In this document: one piece after another, positions 61,814 through 64,000 of the stretch
Layout: each line of letters begins with the position of its first letter
Position numbering within the stretch: the stretch's first letter is position 1
DNA from: Leucobacter aridicollis
GTDB taxonomy: Bacteria; Actinomycetota; Actinomycetes; Actinomycetales; Microbacteriaceae
Length of the DNA stretch: 64,000 bases
Direction of reading: 5' to 3'
NCBI RefSeq assembly: GCF_013409595.1
Contig: NZ_JACCBD010000001.1
Coordinates: 2,666,001 to 2,730,000, forward strand
Notes under the pieces: generated by a model
The model's database searches: none
What the model was told of the DNA's origin: nothing
Seen by the model: only the letters and a program-made list of their open reading frames with translations
Translations under genes and position numbers: made by a program

Positions 61814-62061
61814 CCCCAGTGAGGCGGCTTGTCCGCCTGCAACCGCTGGTCGTTCTCTCCGGCAGTCGCTGCGCGTCGCGCCGTCGCGCCGCCCCACCCC
61901 TCAGGCTTGTCTTCGGCCGCCCGAGACGTCAGCGCGTGATCAGATGGCCGCGGGTCGACGCCGTCCGGCGCCGGCCGCTGCGCGCGCCGAGCGCCCCGCA
62001 CTCTCCGTGCGGGTTGCTGGGCGGCGTCTCGACTCGCGTCTCCAGCCGCTGCGTCGTTCAC
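61810..62061 (-). CDS. small hypothetical protein ending PPHWG
   Basis: 83 aa from a GTG at 62061, 13 nt after the stop of the helicase gene. It is hydrophilic, Arg/Ala-rich, and ends in DQRLQADKPPHWG. That tail is familiar from short proteins that follow this helicase in related genomes (from memory). The alternative is chance coding in GC-rich DNA. A GGCGGGGG stretch sits upstream as a possible ribosome site. Confidence 0.45.
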   Translation of the reverse strand: MNDAAAGDASRDAAQQPARRVRGARRAQRPAPDGVDPRPSDHALTSRAAEDKPEGWGGATARRAATAGENDQRLQADKPPHWG

Positions 62062-62074
62062 AACTGGCCCCCGC

Positions 62075-64000
62075 CTACTTCGCAGTGATCGCCGCAGCGC
62101 CCTCGGTGACCCCGAGCACGCGCGCGATCCGCGCTGCCGCTCCCTCGGGATCGGCGAAGAGATCAAAGCTCTGCACCCGGTGGTAGTGCCAGCCAAGCCG
62201 ACGAAGCACCGCGGGCCGGAGTCGCAGCGCCTCCCGGAGGCTCACGCCGCCGTCGCTCGCTGTTCCGAGGTCGATGTCAATCGCGATCGCGCGATCCCCA
62301 AACGACGCGGCAATGGGGATCTCTCCGCGATAGTCGAGCACGACCGTGATCCCGTGGCCCTCGAGTCGGTCTGCGAACTCTCGAATGAGCGGGTCCGTCT
62401 CGGCTGGCAGCGACGCCGGCTCGGGCTCAGGATGCTCGAACGCGAGCAGCTCGGCGAGCTCGACGACTCCGTGCTTCAGACGGGACGAATCAAGGTCCTC
62501 CGGTTTGAAGCACGACACGATCGTCATCGCACGACGGGCACGGGTCATCGCGACGGCGAGCAGGTGCTCGCCCCCTGGGCGCCCGAGCGCACCGAAGTTT
62601 GACAGCACGCGACCGTGCGGCGTCCGACCGTACCCGATCGAGAAGATCACGCGGTCCCGGCTCTGCGCGGTTGCCTGCTCGAGCGTGAGCACGGCGAACG
62701 GCTCAGCGCGGTCCCCCAGGAGGAAGTCGCGGTATTGCGGGAACTTCGAGAATGCCTGCAACACCTCGCGGTACACCCGCACCGCGTGCTTCTCGCTGGC
62801 GGTGATCACCATGAGCGATTCGTTCGGGCGCTCATCGGCGTGCTGCAACACCATCTGCACGACTCGGTCAACCTCAGCCTCGGTGCTCTCGACGGCGCCG
62901 GTCTGCTGGTCAGGCAGCCCCTGCCCAGCCGGCACGAAGTCGTAGGTGAGACTTGAGTGGCCGAGGAAGCTGCCGGCCCACGGCAGCGAGTTAATCTCGC
63001 CGTCGTAGAAGCGGTCGTTGACGAGGTTCGTGAGATCCTCACCTCCCGCACGGTAGCTGCGCGTGAGCTTCAGCGTGGGAAGCACCTGGGCGAGCTCGTC
63101 GAGTGCCGAACGCAGCTCGACCCCGCCCTCGCCGGGATCGGTCTCAGGGCTGTGCACGCCGATTTCGAACGTGCTGGGGCTCTGCGTCGTGCTGTCGCCG
63201 AACACGACCACCTGGTCTGCGCGGCGAATCGCGCCGAGGTTCTCGGCGAGCGTGGTCGCGCCAGCGTCGACAAGCAGTACGGTGTCGAAACGTGCCGTCT
63301 CCGGGAGCTGCGAGACCTCGTACGGCGACATCGCGAGCACAGGGGCGAGCGTCGAGAACAGCACGGGCGAGTCCTGTGCGAGTGCGGCAATCGTTGCGTA
63401 GCCGCTGCGCAGCAGCCCGCGCAGCGCGAGCGCCTCCTGCTTGTTGTCGAGCACCGCGACGCGCCACGAGTCCGCCAGCTTCGACGCGAGCAACGCGCCG
63501 TTCGCGCCGGCGTGCGCATCGTCAACGAGACGGAAGTCAGCCTCGAGCCGCTCGATCACTCCGGTGTTCGCACTCAACAGCGCCGGGTTCGTCTGCAGCA
63601 TCCGCTCGAGCACCGACTGCCACCAGGCGAGCTCAAGCTCTGCCCCGACCTCTTCGGCCGGCACGTGCCTGGCCGACAGGTCGTCGAGGAGCGGGCCGAG
63701 CCGAGCGCTCCGAAGCCGCTCAACGATCGTCGTGCGCTCCTGAATGTTCTGCAGCACCTCGGACTCTTTCGCAAGCTCCGAAATCCGCGCTGCGAGCTCG
63801 TGCAAGCCGAGGTTCTTCAGCCGGTCGGGCTCGACGGTCGTGCCGAGGACCGCGTCGAGCTTGTCGAGATCCTGATAGGCCGCTTGGAACGCCACCACGA
63901 CGTCAGCGATCCCGAGAGGCACCTCCGGTCGCGTACCGACGACGGTCGTGTAGCGCTGCCAGAGCACACGCTGCTGCTGGATCTGCACGAGCCGCGCGTA
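62075..64000 (-). CDS. large SF1-type helicase with C-terminal nuclease-like domain, C-terminal part
   Basis: At least 641 codons lie in the window; the 5' end is beyond 64000. The visible part has AAA/UPF1-like helicase motifs: DTVLLVDAGATTLAENLGAI, QVVVFGDSTTQSPSTFEIG, LTRSYRAGGEDLTNLVNDRF and LLAVAMTRARRAMTIVSCF. It ends in a small restriction-endonuclease-like domain (AIAIDIDLGTASDGGVSLRE, LRLRPAVLRRLGWHYHRVQS), as in large actinobacterial helicases with an MTES_1575-type end. These are sometimes annotated as defence or repair helicases; the missing N-terminus prevents a firmer call. Confidence 0.85.
   Translation of the reverse strand, partial: YARLVQIQQQRVLWQRYTTVVGTRPEVPLGIADVVVAFQAAYQDLDKLDAVLGTTVEPDRLKNLGLHELAARISELAKESEVLQNIQERTTIVERLRSARLGPLLDDLSARHVPAEEVGAELELAWWQSVLERMLQTNPALLSANTGVIERLEADFRLVDDAHAGANGALLASKLADSWRVAVLDNKQEALALRGLLRSGYATIAALAQDSPVLFSTLAPVLAMSPYEVSQLPETARFDTVLLVDAGATTLAENLGAIRRADQVVVFGDSTTQSPSTFEIGVHSPETDPGEGGVELRSALDELAQVLPTLKLTRSYRAGGEDLTNLVNDRFYDGEINSLPWAGSFLGHSSLTYDFVPAGQGLPDQQTGAVESTEAEVDRVVQMVLQHADERPNESLMVITASEKHAVRVYREVLQAFSKFPQYRDFLLGDRAEPFAVLTLEQATAQSRDRVIFSIGYGRTPHGRVLSNFGALGRPGGEHLLAVAMTRARRAMTIVSCFKPEDLDSSRLKHGVVELAELLAFEHPEPEPASLPAETDPLIREFADRLEGHGITVVLDYRGEIPIAASFGDRAIAIDIDLGTASDGGVSLREALRLRPAVLRRLGWHYHRVQSFDLFADPEGAAARIARVLGVTEGAAAITAK

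Overview
The DNA is GC-rich with tightly packed genes, frequent GTG starts, 1-8 nt gene overlaps, Tat and lipoprotein signals, and many genes whose start codon lies 6-8 nt after a TANNNT -10 hexamer (leaderless style). Together with actinobacterial neighbourhoods (DUF3027/cold-shock, helicase-associated protein and XPB helicase; sepX-rimJ-galU next to formyl-THF cyclo-ligase and an FmdB/Ruc protein) this points to a chromosomal segment of an actinobacterium, most likely Microbacteriaceae (a Leucobacter-like genome is my guess). No phage, transposase, integrase or CRISPR array is visible.

Layout. 1-13 kb: an EF-G-binding-type zinc protein, an amino-acid permease, a two-component system divergent from an ABC/FtsX exporter, a broken glycosyltransferase, an unusual chorismate mutase-acetyltransferase fusion, a GT2 glycosyltransferase coupled to an LPG-synthase-type membrane protein, and a Tat-exported amine oxidase with an MFS transporter. 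13.5-14.1 kb: four tRNA genes (Glu, Asp, Phe, Asp). 14.2-21.7 kb: M18 and M17 aminopeptidases, then a LysR regulator divergent from an MHS transporter and a YtcJ-type amidohydrolase. 21.8-29.1 kb: a MacB/LolD-type ABC exporter, a DHA2 drug-efflux pump with divergent TetR and a long palindromic operator, an AraC regulator with a TauE/SafE exporter, and an LLM oxidoreductase. 29.2-36.7 kb: small hypotheticals, two GNATs, a frameshifted DAO-type oxidoreductase, two alpha/beta hydrolases and a lipoprotein. 36.7-40.6 kb: ASCH protein, DUF3027 protein with a poly-acidic tail, cold-shock protein and the helicase-associated protein.

40.7-54.1 kb is the most distinctive region. A secreted Ig-like repeat protein is followed by an eight-gene operon read right to left: sugar-binding lipoprotein, two-domain ATPase, two permeases, an LsrF-type thiolase/aldolase, a GlpD-like FAD dehydrogenase, an FGGY kinase, and a class II aldolase-SDR fusion, with a divergent GntR regulator. 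The likely logic is import of a polyol or ketose, phosphorylation, FAD-linked oxidation and aldol or thiolytic cleavage, but the substrate is not evident and the combination matches no pathway I can name. It lies between the helicase-associated gene and the XPB helicase, which are usually neighbours.

54.1-64 kb is conserved core: XPB helicase, a PhoP/TrcR-like response regulator and kinase, SepX, RimJ-type GNAT, GalU, 5-formyl-THF cyclo-ligase, a Ruc-like FmdB protein, and the 3' part of a large SF1 helicase with a C-terminal nuclease-like domain that runs off the window.
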